Assembly (NCBI GenBank): GCA_017642935.1
Contig: JAEPOK010000002.1
Span: 1,113,501 to 1,177,500, forward strand
DNA length: 64,000 nt
Origin: Hyphomicrobiales bacterium
Lineage (GTDB): Bacteria > Pseudomonadota > Alphaproteobacteria > Rhizobiales > MH13
Reading direction: 5' to 3'
The position numbers were made by a program, and so were the translations under genes. The notes beneath the pieces were generated by a model. The model worked only from the letters and a program-made list of their open reading frames with translations. It did not search any database and was not told where the DNA came from. Below, one piece after another: positions 1-11,900 of this stretch. The first letter of the stretch is position 1. Each line of letters begins with the position of its first letter.

Positions 1-111
1 TGGCCATGTAAAGGAACCCGCCAAATGGCGCGGTTTGACATGCTGCCCAGCAGGATTTTCAATGCGGGCATCGGGGACTGGTGGATCGAAGACGGTCTGT
101 CGGAAAGTTAG
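1..111 (+). CDS. Possible 3' end of an upstream gene (partial)
   Basis: Frame 1 is open from the first base to a TAG at 109-111 and would give 36 residues ending in GIGDWWIEDGLSES. The next gene begins 13 bases later. The stretch reads like a protein C-terminus rich in Trp, Asp and Gly, but it is too short to assign to a family. It could equally be non-coding leader of the next gene. Confidence is low because only chance-length openness and plausible composition support it. Confidence 0.35.
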   Translation, partial: WPCKGTRQMARFDMLPSRIFNAGIGDWWIEDGLSES

Positions 112-123
112 GGGTTTAACACA

Positions 124-624
124 ATGAAACGAACATTTTTGTCCATGCTGGGTGGTGCAATGGCTGTTGCGCTAGTGGCCGTCGGCGGCTCTTTGTCCTT
201 CGTGAGTGACGCCAATGCGGCTTGCCCGACTTACCAAGGCAACCCCCATTTCGGGACCGTCAATCTGACGGAAGGTTTTTTGCCAGATCCCTGGAACCGC
301 AGCGTGACGGCGGGCGGACAGAACGAAATCTCCAACTGCGGCATTGGCGCGTGGGGATGGGTAGCGCGCCGTCCAGACTATCGCGTTCAATATCGCACCT
401 CGGGTGCGTCGGCGCTGACCTTCATCATTCAGTCGAACGTGGACACGGTGCTTTTGGTCAACGATCCGTTCGGCAACTGGTACTTTGATGATGATGGTGG
501 TGTCGATCTTGGCGCTCAGTTGCGGATCGCCAATGCGCCGGCAGGCCAATATGACATCTGGATCGGGTCCTACAATCGCGGCAGCGGCATCCCGGCAACG
601 CTGCAAATTTCCGAGCGCTACTAA
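124..624 (+). CDS. Small exported protein with pre-peptidase-like beta-sandwich domain
   Basis: The 166-aa product starts with a clear Sec signal peptide (Lys/Arg, a hydrophobic stretch, then a DANA-A cleavage site near residue 32). The mature part is a single compact domain of about 130 aa with two cysteines that could form a disulfide. It ends in the pattern LVNDPFGNWYFDDDGG followed by GQYDIWIGSY, typical of the pre-peptidase C-terminal-like (PPC) beta-sandwich found beside secreted serine proteases in alphaproteobacteria. No protease domain is attached, so it is probably a free-standing binding or envelope domain. A strong terminator follows directly, so it is probably its own transcription unit rather than part of the T1SS operon downstream. 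Function is unknown. Confidence 0.8.
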   Translation: MKRTFLSMLGGAMAVALVAVGGSLSFVSDANAACPTYQGNPHFGTVNLTEGFLPDPWNRSVTAGGQNEISNCGIGAWGWVARRPDYRVQYRTSGASALTFIIQSNVDTVLLVNDPFGNWYFDDDGGVDLGAQLRIANAPAGQYDIWIGSYNRGSGIPATLQISERY

Positions 625-654
625 GCTTCCCTCTACTGAAGGCTTGCTTTTCCA

Positions 655-681
655 ACTCCGCCCTCTCGGGCGGAGTTTTTT
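655..681 (+). terminator. Rho-independent terminator
   Basis: A perfect 9-bp stem (ACTCCGCCC at 655-663 with GGGCGGAGT at 668-676) encloses a 4-base loop TCTC and runs into six T's at 676-681. It lies 31 bases after the stop of the small exported protein gene and would separate that gene from the TolC-family gene. Confidence 0.9.
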
Positions 682-800
682 GCATTGAACGGGTCATCCC
701 GCTTGCTCAGGTGAACTGCGCAACGCCCTTTATCAACCCAAAATGGGACACCTGCATTTCAGCAGAACTAACTGTTTCCTAAGGGTCTTTTTAGGGAACG

Positions 801-810
801 TTAAGGTTAA
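801..810. promoter_or_regulatory. TTAA-rich element upstream of the TolC-family gene
   Basis: The sequence TTAAGGTTAA lies 68 bases before the preferred GTG start. It contains AAGGTTAA, one base from the ATGGTTAA octamer found upstream of the giant RTX gene and of the MotA-like gene. The reverse complement resembles the CtrA half-site TTAACCAT. This is a weak motif match and only a candidate site. Confidence 0.25.
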
Positions 811-877
811 TGATGTCTGATCTGAACCCGAAGCAGCGTGTTCTTGCTGCGATGTTTTGCGTTTCGGGGTGGGTGTC

Positions 878-2797
878 GTGTTTCGTTCGGTCGTTAACAG
901 GCGTTCGGCATGGGTATTGCCGATGGTCGCCGCCTTTGCCCTTGCCGGGTGTATGACCCGCCCGCCTGCTGGCGCCGGCCTTTCCTGTCCCGTCACAGTC
1001 CCGCAATGCCATGGACCGGTCTATTCGGTCGGCGGCTTTAATGATGATGCCACCCTAACAACGGGTTCGATCGGCAATGCCGCCACGGCCGCCGTCGCGC
1101 CAGATGCCATTGAGGACGCAGGCGAGGACCCGATGGGCTTGGCTGCGCAGGCTTTGCCAGATCGCGTTGACCCAGGAGATGAGCCAACAGCCGAGCTAGC
1201 CCTCGGTCCGGCCTTGCGCTTAACACCGCTCACCGCCAGCGATGCGTCGGAGTTGCCAGCTGCAACCAGCGATCCGCTGGAGCTCAACCAGGCACCTGAA
1301 TCGCCCTCTGCCACATCACCGATGGCCAATGCCGATGAGTTGGAGCTGCGGGCCAGCGACTCGCCTCTGACGCTCGATCCGCCGGTCCAGGATGCCTCGT
1401 TCGCCGCGCCGCAACTGGCCGGGCAAGGAGAGGGCACTGACGAAAGCAATGTCGAACTGGCTGGCGCGGATGGTTTCGACAGCAATGATCCCCTGCCGCC
1501 CGCCCGACAGTTCGATGGCGATATCTCGGTCTCAGCCGATCCGGGTGATGGACCGCGCATGACGCTTGCGGATGTGGTAACGCGCGCGGCGACCATGCAC
1601 CCAGAGATCACGCTTGCATTGGCGCGAGTCGATGAGGCGCGTGCCGGTGTGCAACGCGCGCGATCCGGTCTTGGACCGCAGGTCGATCTGACCTTGGCGG
1701 CCGGGCAGACCGCATCCGGCACTTATGACCCGACGGATTTCGACCTCAACAATCGCACCGCTGACGCGGAAGCGCGTTTGGACGGCACGGTGCGCCTGCG
1801 CCAGTTGCTGTTCGATTTCAACGTAACGCGCGACCAGGTGCTGTCGACGCTTGCAACGTCCGATGCAGCGCGATTGCGCACCATCGATGTCACCGAAGAT
1901 TTGGCCTTGCGCACAGCGCAGGCTTATCTGCGGATCTTCCAGCAACGGCAACTGCTGGCGCTCATCGATCGCAACATCGTCGAGCATGAACGGCTGCTTG
2001 AGATTGTTGAGCTCAATGAAGCCGATGGCAACTCGACCATGGCGGACGTCAATCGTGTGGCGGCGCGGCTTAGCGAAGTGCGCTCGGCGCGTACCGATCT
2101 GGCCGCCGGCCTCGATGCCGCTGAGGATGCGTTTGAACGGTTGGCGCGCATCGCTCCAGGCCGGCTTCAGCCGCCAGCGCCGGTGGTTTCCAACCTTGCG
2201 CCGTCTGCCGATGACGCCATCGATCGGGCCTTGTCCGGTAACCCTCGACTGCTCTCATTGGCCTATACGGTTCGTGCCGCCCAGCACGAGCTTGATGTGG
2301 TCAATGGCGATGGTCGCGCGCGAATCGACTTGGAACTTGAGGCCAACTCCAAGACCTATATCTCCTCCGACACACGCACCGAGAACGATGCCCGCGGGAT
2401 GGTGGTGTTCTCCTACTCCTTGTTTGATGCCGGCAACGCCGAAGGCGAGCAACGCGAAGTCGAGGCGCGCATTCGCCAGGCGCGGGCCCGCTACACCGAC
2501 ACCCGCGACCAGGTTGAGGCTGACATCCGCCAGGCCTACCGCGCTATTGCCTCGGCGCGACGCAAATTGGGTGACCTGCGGTCCGGTCTGCAATCGAGCC
2601 GCCAAGTTCAGTCGCTTTACACCGAGCAGTTCCAAGCCGGCGAACGGACGATTTTCGAACTGCTCGACGCGCAAAACGCGTTGTTCTCGGCTGAGCAAGA
2701 GCTGATCATGAGCCAGTTCTCCGAGTTGGAAGCCGCTTACAGCGTGTTGCGCTCAACAGGCAGACTGACCTCGACGATCCTCAATCAGGGCGGTTGA
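878..2797 (+). CDS. TolC-family outer-membrane channel of a type I secretion system, with long acidic N-terminal extension
   Basis: This should form the outer-membrane exit duct for the giant RTX protein encoded next. I prefer the GTG at 878, preceded by a purine-rich GGGGTGGG; an in-frame TTG at 857 would add 7 residues. The N-terminus is a lipoprotein-type signal (hydrophobic stretch ending LAGC, Cys25). Residues about 26-230 are a low-complexity Ala/Asp/Glu/Pro-rich segment not usual in TolC proteins. The TolC domain proper begins near GPRMTLADVVTRAATMHPEI and shows the long helical repeats of the family (for example LRQLLFDFNVTRDQVLSTLAT and the C-terminal QFQAGERTIFELLDAQNALF). Family length is normally 430-500 aa, so the extra length is the N-terminal extension. 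Role inferred from family and position. Confidence 0.9.
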   Translation: MFRSVVNRRSAWVLPMVAAFALAGCMTRPPAGAGLSCPVTVPQCHGPVYSVGGFNDDATLTTGSIGNAATAAVAPDAIEDAGEDPMGLAAQALPDRVDPGDEPTAELALGPALRLTPLTASDASELPAATSDPLELNQAPESPSATSPMANADELELRASDSPLTLDPPVQDASFAAPQLAGQGEGTDESNVELAGADGFDSNDPLPPARQFDGDISVSADPGDGPRMTLADVVTRAATMHPEITLALARVDEARAGVQRARSGLGPQVDLTLAAGQTASGTYDPTDFDLNNRTADAEARLDGTVRLRQLLFDFNVTRDQVLSTLATSDAARLRTIDVTEDLALRTAQAYLRIFQQRQLLALIDRNIVEHERLLEIVELNEADGNSTMADVNRVAARLSEVRSARTDLAAGLDAAEDAFERLARIAPGRLQPPAPVVSNLAPSADDAIDRALSGNPRLLSLAYTVRAAQHELDVVNGDGRARIDLELEANSKTYISSDTRTENDARGMVVFSYSLFDAGNAEGEQREVEARIRQARARYTDTRDQVEADIRQAYRAIASARRKLGDLRSGLQSSRQVQSLYTEQFQAGERTIFELLDAQNALFSAEQELIMSQFSELEAAYSVLRSTGRLTSTILNQGG

Positions 2798-2857
2798 ACT
2801 CTATTGGGCCGGCGGCCAATGTTTTTCCAAGCTTTTCGGGCACTTGCCGCAGCGCGT

Positions 2858-2894
2858 TAACCGCTTGGTTAGGGGCCTGTGATTCCATGGTTAA
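2858..2894. promoter_or_regulatory. GGTTA boxes upstream of the giant RTX gene
   Basis: In the 187-base gap before the giant ORF, TAACC (2858-2862) faces GGTTA (2867-2871) as a short inverted repeat. A second GGTTA box lies 22 bases downstream, within ATGGTTAA (2887-2894). The octamer is the reverse complement of TTAACCAT, the half-site described for CtrA in alphaproteobacteria. The 22-base spacing equals two helical turns. No experimental or comparative support is available from the window. Confidence 0.3.
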
Positions 2895-2984
2895 TGGGGA
2901 ATTACGCCCGGAAACCAGAGGCTCTCGTCAGAGCCATTTCTTTCCCCATCTGGTGACCGGCGCGTTGGAGTATCGCGTTCGATC

Positions 2985-5900
2985 ATGACCAATGATGATG
3001 AGACCAATGACATAGCCGTTGAGGAGCTCGATCCGTCGGCTGCCGACGAGGCTATCGAGGTCGCGCAAGCTCAGGTTCCCGGGTTACCAGGTAACGAAGA
3101 CGACGACGAAGCCGGTGAAGGCGAGGCAGCGGTTGTTCAAGTCGCTGATGGTGCTGGCCGGATTGTCGTCAACAAACCTGAGGCTGGCGAGGTTGAGGTT
3201 GTCGATACCCAACGCGCCTCCGACATTGAGTTCGCCTTCAATGTTGAAGATGCGCAGATCGTTATTCTCGACGTCGATGTCTTGATGCTTTTCCCCGACG
3301 GCTCGCGGATCATCCTGCCGGGCTTTGCCATGTCGGTGGTCAGCCCCAATCCGCCAGCGGTGCATTTCCCAGAAATGTCCCTTGATCCTCAAGGGTTTAT
3401 GGCGCTGATCGAAGATGTCCGCCTGGTCGAAGACGTGCCCGCCCTTCAGATCACATCGATCGATTCCAATGAATCGGAGAGTGAGTCCGAGGCGCAGGAC
3501 GAGGCCCAAGATCAAGCGCAGGCTCAAGCCCAGGCGACACCGACGGCCACCAACACGCCCGTTCAGCAACAGGGTGCGGCGGCGTCGACCGCCGAGGACG
3601 ACAACATCAATACCTCAACGCTTGATGGCGTGGCCGAGTTCGACACGACGGCGCCGTTGACGACCCCTGGAACGCCGCAACAGCAAGAGGAAGTCGAAAC
3701 CAACACCAATACCAGCAACAACGAAGCCAACGTTCCCCAGGCGGATTTGATTATCGAGCTTTTGTCGCTGGTCACGCCAACCGTTTCGGTGTTGCCATCG
3801 GGTGGGCTGGAAATTCGCGGTATGGGCGCGGCCGTTCCGGCCGATACCGATCCGGCCTATTCCGTGCAGGCCGGTGTGGAAACGCTGACCGGATCGTCGG
3901 GCAATGACGTCATCTACGCCGAAGACCCCGATATCTTCGCGGCGGGCACCTTTGTGCGTGTCCTCGACATCGATATCGAGATGCCGGAGGACGATTACCT
4001 GGCGCTGGCAGCACGGATAAGCGTGCCGCTCGGCTATTCGGTCACCAACGCCGTTCTTGAGGACGGCGTCTATGTGATGGATCTGGATGAAGACGCCGAG
4101 CCAAACGAGATGCGGCTCGAACTCGCCTACTCCCTGCCGGATGAGGGAGACGCAGTCGGCGCAGAAGACTTCTACAGTCGTAACTCTTTCACGATCGATT
4201 TTGTCACCGAAACGCCGACAGGAACGAGCACCGTCGCGGGCACCGTTTACACCGGCGTGCGGGACGTCGACAGCGCAGATGACGCGTTCTACGAAAACCC
4301 ACTCACGCTCGACATGGTCCAAGTGCTCTGGGCCGATCCGACGGGCAACATCATCGAGGCTGGCGATGGCGACGATCTGGTCTATGCCGGTGCGGGCTCT
4401 GACAGCCTGACCGGTGGGGCAGGAATAGACACGCTGTCCTATGCCTATTCGCACATTGGCGTTGATGTGAATCTGAGCACAAACAGCGCGTCAGGCGGCT
4501 ATGCCAAGAACGACACGATCACTGGGTTCGAAAACCTCACGGGGTCAGCCCATGACGATACGTTGACAGGTGACGGCGGCGCCAACGTTTTGGAAGGTGG
4601 CGCTGGCGCCGACACGCTTGACGGGTTGGGCGGAACCGACCGTCTGGAATTTGAAAATGCCGCCAGCGGTGTTGGCGTTGACCTTTCCACTGGTTCGGGC
4701 ACTGCCGGCGATGCGCTTGGCGACAGCTATGCGAACATTGAAGATGTTGGCGGTTCAGCCTTCGATGACACGCTGCGCGGTGATGCCAGCACCAACGTTT
4801 TACAGGGTCGCGACGGGTCGGATCGCCTGTTCGGCGGTGGTGCGGCCGACATGCTAAGCGGTGGTGATGGCGATGATCGGTTGGAAGGCGGTGCTGGAGG
4901 CGACACCCTGCAAGGCGGTGACGGCCGCGACATCGCCTCTTACAGCGAGGCTGGCTCGGGCGTGGTGGTGTCGCTCGTCACCAACACTGGCACCGGCGGC
5001 GATGCCGATGGCGACACGTTTTCCAGCATCGAAGGTGTGGCCGGCACGGCGTTCGATGACACGCTGACGCTGAACGATGATGACAATGGCATTCTGGAAG
5101 GCCTTGGCGGCAATGACACGCTGACCGGTGGTGCTGGCATCGACACGCTTGAAGGAGGCGATGACGATGATGATCTGATCGCTGGCGCCTCGGCCGATAC
5201 GCTGCGCGGCGGCGCCGGGAACGATACATTGGATGGCGGCGCGGCTGGCGATGTGATCGACGGTGGCGAGGGCTATGACGCAGCCACCTATGCGTCCTCG
5301 GCGACGGCAGTCGATATCGATCTGGCCGCTGGAACATCAACTGGCGGTGATGCCGAAGGCGATACGCTGACCGGCATCGAACAGCTGATCGGCTCCTCGC
5401 ACAATGACAGGCTCGCCGGTGATGCCAATGACAATGATTTGGCTGGCGGCGCGGGAAACGATGTTCTGATTGGTCGTGGCGGTGCTGATCGTTTGGATGG
5501 CGGCGATGACGTCGACACCGTCGATTACGCCGAGTCGTTCCAGGCCGTGCGCGTCGATCTTGAGGCGGAAACCGGCGAGAACGGTGACGCGCAGGGCGAC
5601 ACGATCTTAAACGTTGAGAACGTCACTGGCACCGGTCGCAACGACATTCTGCGTGGTGACGATCAAGCCAACACTCTGCGCGGCGGTGAGGGCGACGACA
5701 CGCTGGAAGGGCGTGGCGCTGGCGACACGCTTGATGGCGGCGATGGCACCGATGTGGCGACCTATGAAAGCTCAACCGTCGGCGTGAACGTTGATCTGGC
5801 CCTCGGCGGCAACACGTCTGGCGATGCGGCTAGCGACTCATTGATCGACATCGAGAATCTTACCGGTTCCGGTCAAGGCGATACCTTATCGGGCGATGAG

Positions 5901-8900
5901 TTCGTCAACCGGCTGGATGGCGGGGCGGGTGATGATACGCTGCTTGGCCGAGGCGGTTCAGACACGCTGGTAGGTGGCGATGGCACCGACACGGCAGCTT
6001 ACACAGGCTCGACGGCTGGTGTTTCTGTTGACCTGCAATCGGGTTTTGGAACCGGCGGCGATGCGGACGGCGACACGCTTTCCAGCATTGAAAACCTGAC
6101 CGGCTCGGCGCAATCCGACACGCTGACCGGCGATGCCTCGGTCAACACGCTGTCCGGCGCGGCGGGAGATGATGTGCTTGTCGGGCGCGGTGGCGGTGAC
6201 ACGCTTGATGGCGGCATTGGGCTGGATACGGCCGACTACACCTCCTCGTCCGACGCGATCACGATCGACCTGGATGCAGGAACAAGCAGCGGTGGGCACG
6301 CCGATGGCGATACGCTTGTGTCGATTGAGCGTATCATTGGCTCGGCCTATGACGACACGATCACCGGGGATGGCCAGACCAACCGCTTCGATGGTGGCGA
6401 TGGTGTTGACACGCTGTCTGGTGGCGATGCGGATGATGATCTTCGGGGTGGCAGCGGCAACGACGTTCTGGAAGGCGGCGCGGGGTCGGATGCTCTGGCT
6501 GGTGGCGATGGCCTGGATACGGCGAGTTACACCGGGTCGACCTTTGCAGTTGCCATCGATCTGCAGGCTGGCACGGCCTCAGGCGGTGATGCTGATGGCG
6601 ACACGCTGAGCAGCATTGAAAACCTGCTTGGGTCGGCTGAAGGCGACAGTCTCACCGGCAACAGCTCAGCCAACTTGCTTGAAGGTGGTGCGGGCAACGA
6701 CACGTTGGTCGGACGCGATGGTCAGGACACGCTGCGCGGTGGTGCAGGCGATGACACGCTGGAAGGTGGCGCCAACGAAGACATAATGGATGGCGGCGAT
6801 GATTATGACATCGCCACCTATGCCGGATCGGGCACCGGCGTCACGATCGACCTGCAATCGGGCATCGGCCAAGGCGGCGATGCGCAAGGGGATCAGCTCT
6901 TCTCCATCGAGGAAGTTGTCGGCTCGGGGCTCGCGGACACGCTGCGCGGTTCAGCCAATGATGATGTGCTTTCGGGCGGTGGTGGCAATGATGTCATTGA
7001 AGGGCGCGCGGGTGCGGACACCTTGCGTGGTGATGGCGCGAATGATCGCATCGTCGGTGGCGAAGGCGGCGACAATATGGATGGCGGCGCCGGCCTCGAT
7101 ACTTTGGATTATTCAGGGTCGAACGCCGCCGTCACGGTGGATTTGGATGCCGACACGGCCTCTGGTGGCCATGCCGATGGCGACACAATCGCGAATTTTG
7201 AGAACGTTATCGGTTCGGCCCACAATGATGATCTGACGGGAACCGACAGCGCCAATGTGCTGACCGGTGGCGTCGGTGATGATGTGCTCGATGGGCGCGG
7301 CGGTGGCGACGAACTGCGTGGCGAAGGCGGTCTCGACACAGCCGATTACGGGCTTTCGACCGGGGCGGTCACGGTCAATCTGCAACTTGGCACCGGACTT
7401 GGCGGGCATGCTGAAGGCGACCAGCTGTTTGACGTTGAAAATGTCATTGGATCAGGCTTCAGCGACACACTGACTGGCACCTCTGGCACGAACCAGCTGT
7501 TTGGCGGTGCGCTCAACGACACGCTGATCGGGGCTGGCGGGGCTGACGCGCTGGATGGCGGCTCCGGCGTTGACGTTGCGGATTATTCAGCGTCCGTCTC
7601 CGGCGTTCAGATCGACCTTACCAGTGTGACGGGAACCGGGGTCGGCGGTGATGCCGACGGCGATACGCTGACGGCTATTGAAGACCTGATCGGCTCCTCG
7701 CAATCCGATACGCTCATCGGTAGCGGAGACAACAATGCGTTTTGGGGCGGTGGCTCCAGCGATATTTTGCGTGGTGCCGGCGGCAACGACACGCTGCGCG
7801 GTGAGGGCGGCGATGATGTTCTGGAGGGCGGTCTTGGATCAGATGCGCTGATCGGTGGCACTGGCCAGGACACCGCAGACTATACCAATTCCAACGATGC
7901 AGTCGTTGTCGATTTGCAGGTGCCATCGGCTTCAGGCGGACATGCCGATGGCGATACCCTTTCGTCCATTGAAAACGTTACCGGGTCAGCGCTTGGCGAT
8001 ACGCTGACCGGTGATGGGCAGGCCAATGTGCTGCGTGGTCTGGCAGGTGATGATCTTCTGACAGGCGGCGCCGGTGGGGACACGCTGGATGGCGGCGATG
8101 GGTTCGACACCGCCAATTACGCCGGGTCGAGCGTTGGGGTCACGGTGCATTTGGATACCGGGCTTGGCTCGGACGGCGACGCACAAGGCGACAGCTACAC
8201 CGACATCGAGCGGGTGATCGGTTCAAACCATGATGATCGGCTTTACGGTGATGCGGCTGCCAACACGCTGGAAGGCGGGCTTGGACAAGACCTGCTGGAA
8301 GGCGGTGATGGCGACGATCAGCTGCTGGGTGGCGGTGAAAACGATACGCTTATCGGCGGAGCTGGCGGTGACACACTAACGGGCGGTGATGGTACCGACA
8401 CGATCGATTATTCCACCGCTGGTGCTGGCGTCACGATCGATCTGGAGAACAACACCGCCGCGGGCAGCGATGCCGATGGCGACAGCTTTTCGGGCATTGA
8501 AAACATTTCAGGTTCCGGCTTTGCCGACACATTGACCGGCGACGACAGCGCAAATGTTCTGTCGGGCTTGGCCGGTGATGATGCGCTTGCTGGCGGCCTG
8601 GGGGCTGACACGCTGGAAGGCGGCGACGGCGACGACACCTTGTCCGGTGGTGCAGGTGCCGACAGCTTGGTCGGTGGCGATGGCATCGACACGGCTTCCT
8701 ACACCGATGCCACGGGTGCTGTAACCGTTGATTTGTCGGCGCCTTCGGCGAGCGGAGATATTGCCGCTGGCGATACGTTTTCGAGCATTGAGAACATCAC
8801 CGGCGGTGATTATGCCGACACGCTGACCGGCAGCGGCCAGGCCAACCGGTTGGTCGGCGGCGATGACAACGACACGTTGATCGGGCTTGGCGGCGCCGAT

Positions 8901-11900
8901 GTGCTGCAGGGTGGCGCTGGCGATGACACGCTGGAAGGTGGCGCGGGCAGCGACACGATGGAAGGCGGCGATGGTACCGATACGCTGTCTTATCTGAATT
9001 CCTCTGGTGCCGTGACGGTCAACCTTGAGACCGGCACCGGCTCGGGCGGGCACGCCGATGGCGACAGCTACTCCGACATCGAGATCGTTGAAGGCTCGGG
9101 CTTTGCTGACCTTCTGATTGGTGATGAATTCGTCAATGTCTTCGATGGCGGCGTCGGTAACGACACGTTGGTTGGCGGTGATGGCGGTGACTCGCTCACC
9201 GGCGGCGCCGGGTCTGATACGGTCAGCTATGCGGATTCCGATGCGGCAGTCACTGTCTCGCTCTTGGCCGGGTCAGCCACGGGCGGCCATGCTGATGGCG
9301 ACGTGCTTGCCGGCATCGAAAACCTCACCGGATCGATCCATGCCGACACGCTCACCGGCGATGCGACCGGCAACGCTCTGCGCGGCGGCGATGGCGGCGA
9401 CGTTCTTGATGGTGGGGATGGCGTCGACGCGCTGTTTGGCGAAGGCGGCGATGATCGTTTGATCGGCGGCGATGGCGGCGACGGGATCTATGGCGGTCTT
9501 GGCGAGGACACCGTGGATTACTCCTCGTCGGGCTCCGGGGTGACGGTCGATCTTGCCAGCGGCACCGCATCGGGCGGTCACGCGCAAGGCGACACGTTAA
9601 GCTCGATCGAGCGCGCCATCGGCTCGATCTATGCCGACAATCTGTCCGGAACGGCTGACGCTAATCTTCTGCAAGGCGGGCTTGATGCCGACCAGCTCTA
9701 CGGTCGCGATGGCGATGATACGTTGGAGGGCGGTGCAGGCGACGACAATCTGTTCGGGGGCGTCGGTGCCGACACCTTGGATGGTGGTACGGGCTTCGAC
9801 ACCGCCGATTACACCGTTTCATCAGCGTCAGTTCAGATTGACCTTGCAGTCGGCAGCGGGACGGGCGGGGATGCGGATGGCGATACCTTCATCGACATTG
9901 AACGCATTCTCGGATCTGGCTTTGCTGACACGATCATCGGCAATGCGCTGGACAATGATTTCGCCGGTGGCGCCGGTGACGACATTCTACGCGGCGGTGA
10001 CGGCGCCGATCGTCTCGATGGCGGTCTTGATGATGACACGCTGGAAGGCGGACTTGGCGCCGACACGTTGATCGGTGGCTTTGGCACCGACCGTGTGACC
10101 TATGAGAACTCGAACGCCGCCGTCACGATCAACCTTGAGGATGAGCTTTACTCAGGTGGCCATGCTGATGGCGACAGTCTGAACTCCATTGAAGAAGTCA
10201 CCGGCTCCGGCTTTGCCGATATCTTGATCGGTGATGGCGAGACCAACCGGCTGGATGGCGGTTTGGGGGATGATCAGCTGACCGGCGGCGGTAACGCTGA
10301 CTTCCTGTTTGGCGGTGATGGCGAAGACACCGCGCTCTATTCCGATTCACTCTCCGGCGTCACAGTCAACCTTTCCACCGGCACCGGCAGTGGCGGCTCC
10401 GCCGACGGTGATCAGCTGACCGATATTGAGAATGTTGTCGGTTCCGCGCAGGCGGACACTTTGACCGGCGATGCGGCTGACAATGACCTGACTGGCGGTG
10501 CTGGAAACGACACACTGGCCGGTTTGGCGGGCGCCGACCAGTTGATCGGCGGCGATGGCGAAGATCGCGCCGATTACTCCGCGTCCAACGCGGCAATCTC
10601 GATCAACCTCACCTCAGGCACGACCACTGGCGGCCACGCAGAAGGCGACGTGCTTTCCAGCATTGAGATCATCGCCGGCACCACATTTGCCGACACAATG
10701 ATCGGCGATGCGAATGCCAATATCTTCGAAGGTGGATTGGAGACGGACGCGCTGTCGGGCCTGGCTGGCAATGACGTTCTTTACGGTCAAGCTGGCGACG
10801 ATGTTCTGATCGGCGGCGCCGGTGCCGATGAGTTGCGCGGTGATGCCGGATTGGACACCGCCTCCTATGCCGGCTCGACCGCGGTGACCGTGAATTTGGG
10901 CAATGGGTTCGTCAGTGGCGGGGACGCTGTCGGCGACACATTCTTCAACATTGAAAATCTGATCGGCTCGGACCAAGCCGATACGCTGACTGGCGATGAG
11001 TTCGCCAATGTCCTTGATGGCGCATTGGGCGATGATGTCCTCACCGGCGGAATTGGCGCCGATAGTCTTATTGGTGGCGATGGCTTTGACACCGCCAGCT
11101 ACGCCACCGCGCTAGGCGCCGTGTCGATCGACTTGGCGGCCGGCACTGGTTCGGGCGCGGATGCTGCGGGCGACACGCTGACCTCGATTGAGCGGGTGAT
11201 CGGCACTTTCTTCGGCGACACGCTGACCGGCGATGATGCTGACAACACGCTGGAAGGCCGCGGCGGTGCTGACACTTTGATCGGCGGCCTTGGCACCGAC
11301 ACATTGCTTGGCGGCGACGCCGATGACCAGCTGACCGGTGGCGCCGGGGCCGACACGCTTGATGGCGGGCTCGGGGACGACACCGCCGACTATAGCGGCT
11401 CCGATGCTGCGGTTAACGTGGACTTGCTCAATGGCACGGCGACCGGCGGCCATGCTGAAAGCGACGTTCTGACCTCCATTGAGGATCTGCGCGGTTCGGC
11501 CTTCGCCGACACGTTGCAAGGCAACAATGACGCCAACGAACTGAGCGGCGGTGATGAAGCCGACACGCTGACCGGCCTGGATGGCGATGATCGTCTCGAC
11601 GGGGATGCTGGCGATGACACGCTCATTGGTGGCGATGGCTCTGACGCGTTGCGTGGCGGTACCGGCACCGACACCGCCGACTATTCAGGTTCCTTGGGTG
11701 GCGTGACCGTCGATCTTGATGGCGGGTTCGGCATTGGTGGCGACGCGCAGGGCGACACATTCAACTCGATTGAGAATGTCATCGGTTCGGCGGCTGGCGA
11801 CACGCTGATCGGGGATATTGCCGACAATGTGCTGACCGGTGGTGGGTCGAACGATGATCTGCGCGGCGGCGTCGGTGCCGATACGCTGGTTGGGGGTCTT

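Noticed and set aside
2794..2988. 64-codon ORF between the TolC-family and giant genes
   Set aside because: It starts at a TTG inside the preceding stop region, has no domain or hydrophobic pattern, and covers the promoter region of the giant gene.
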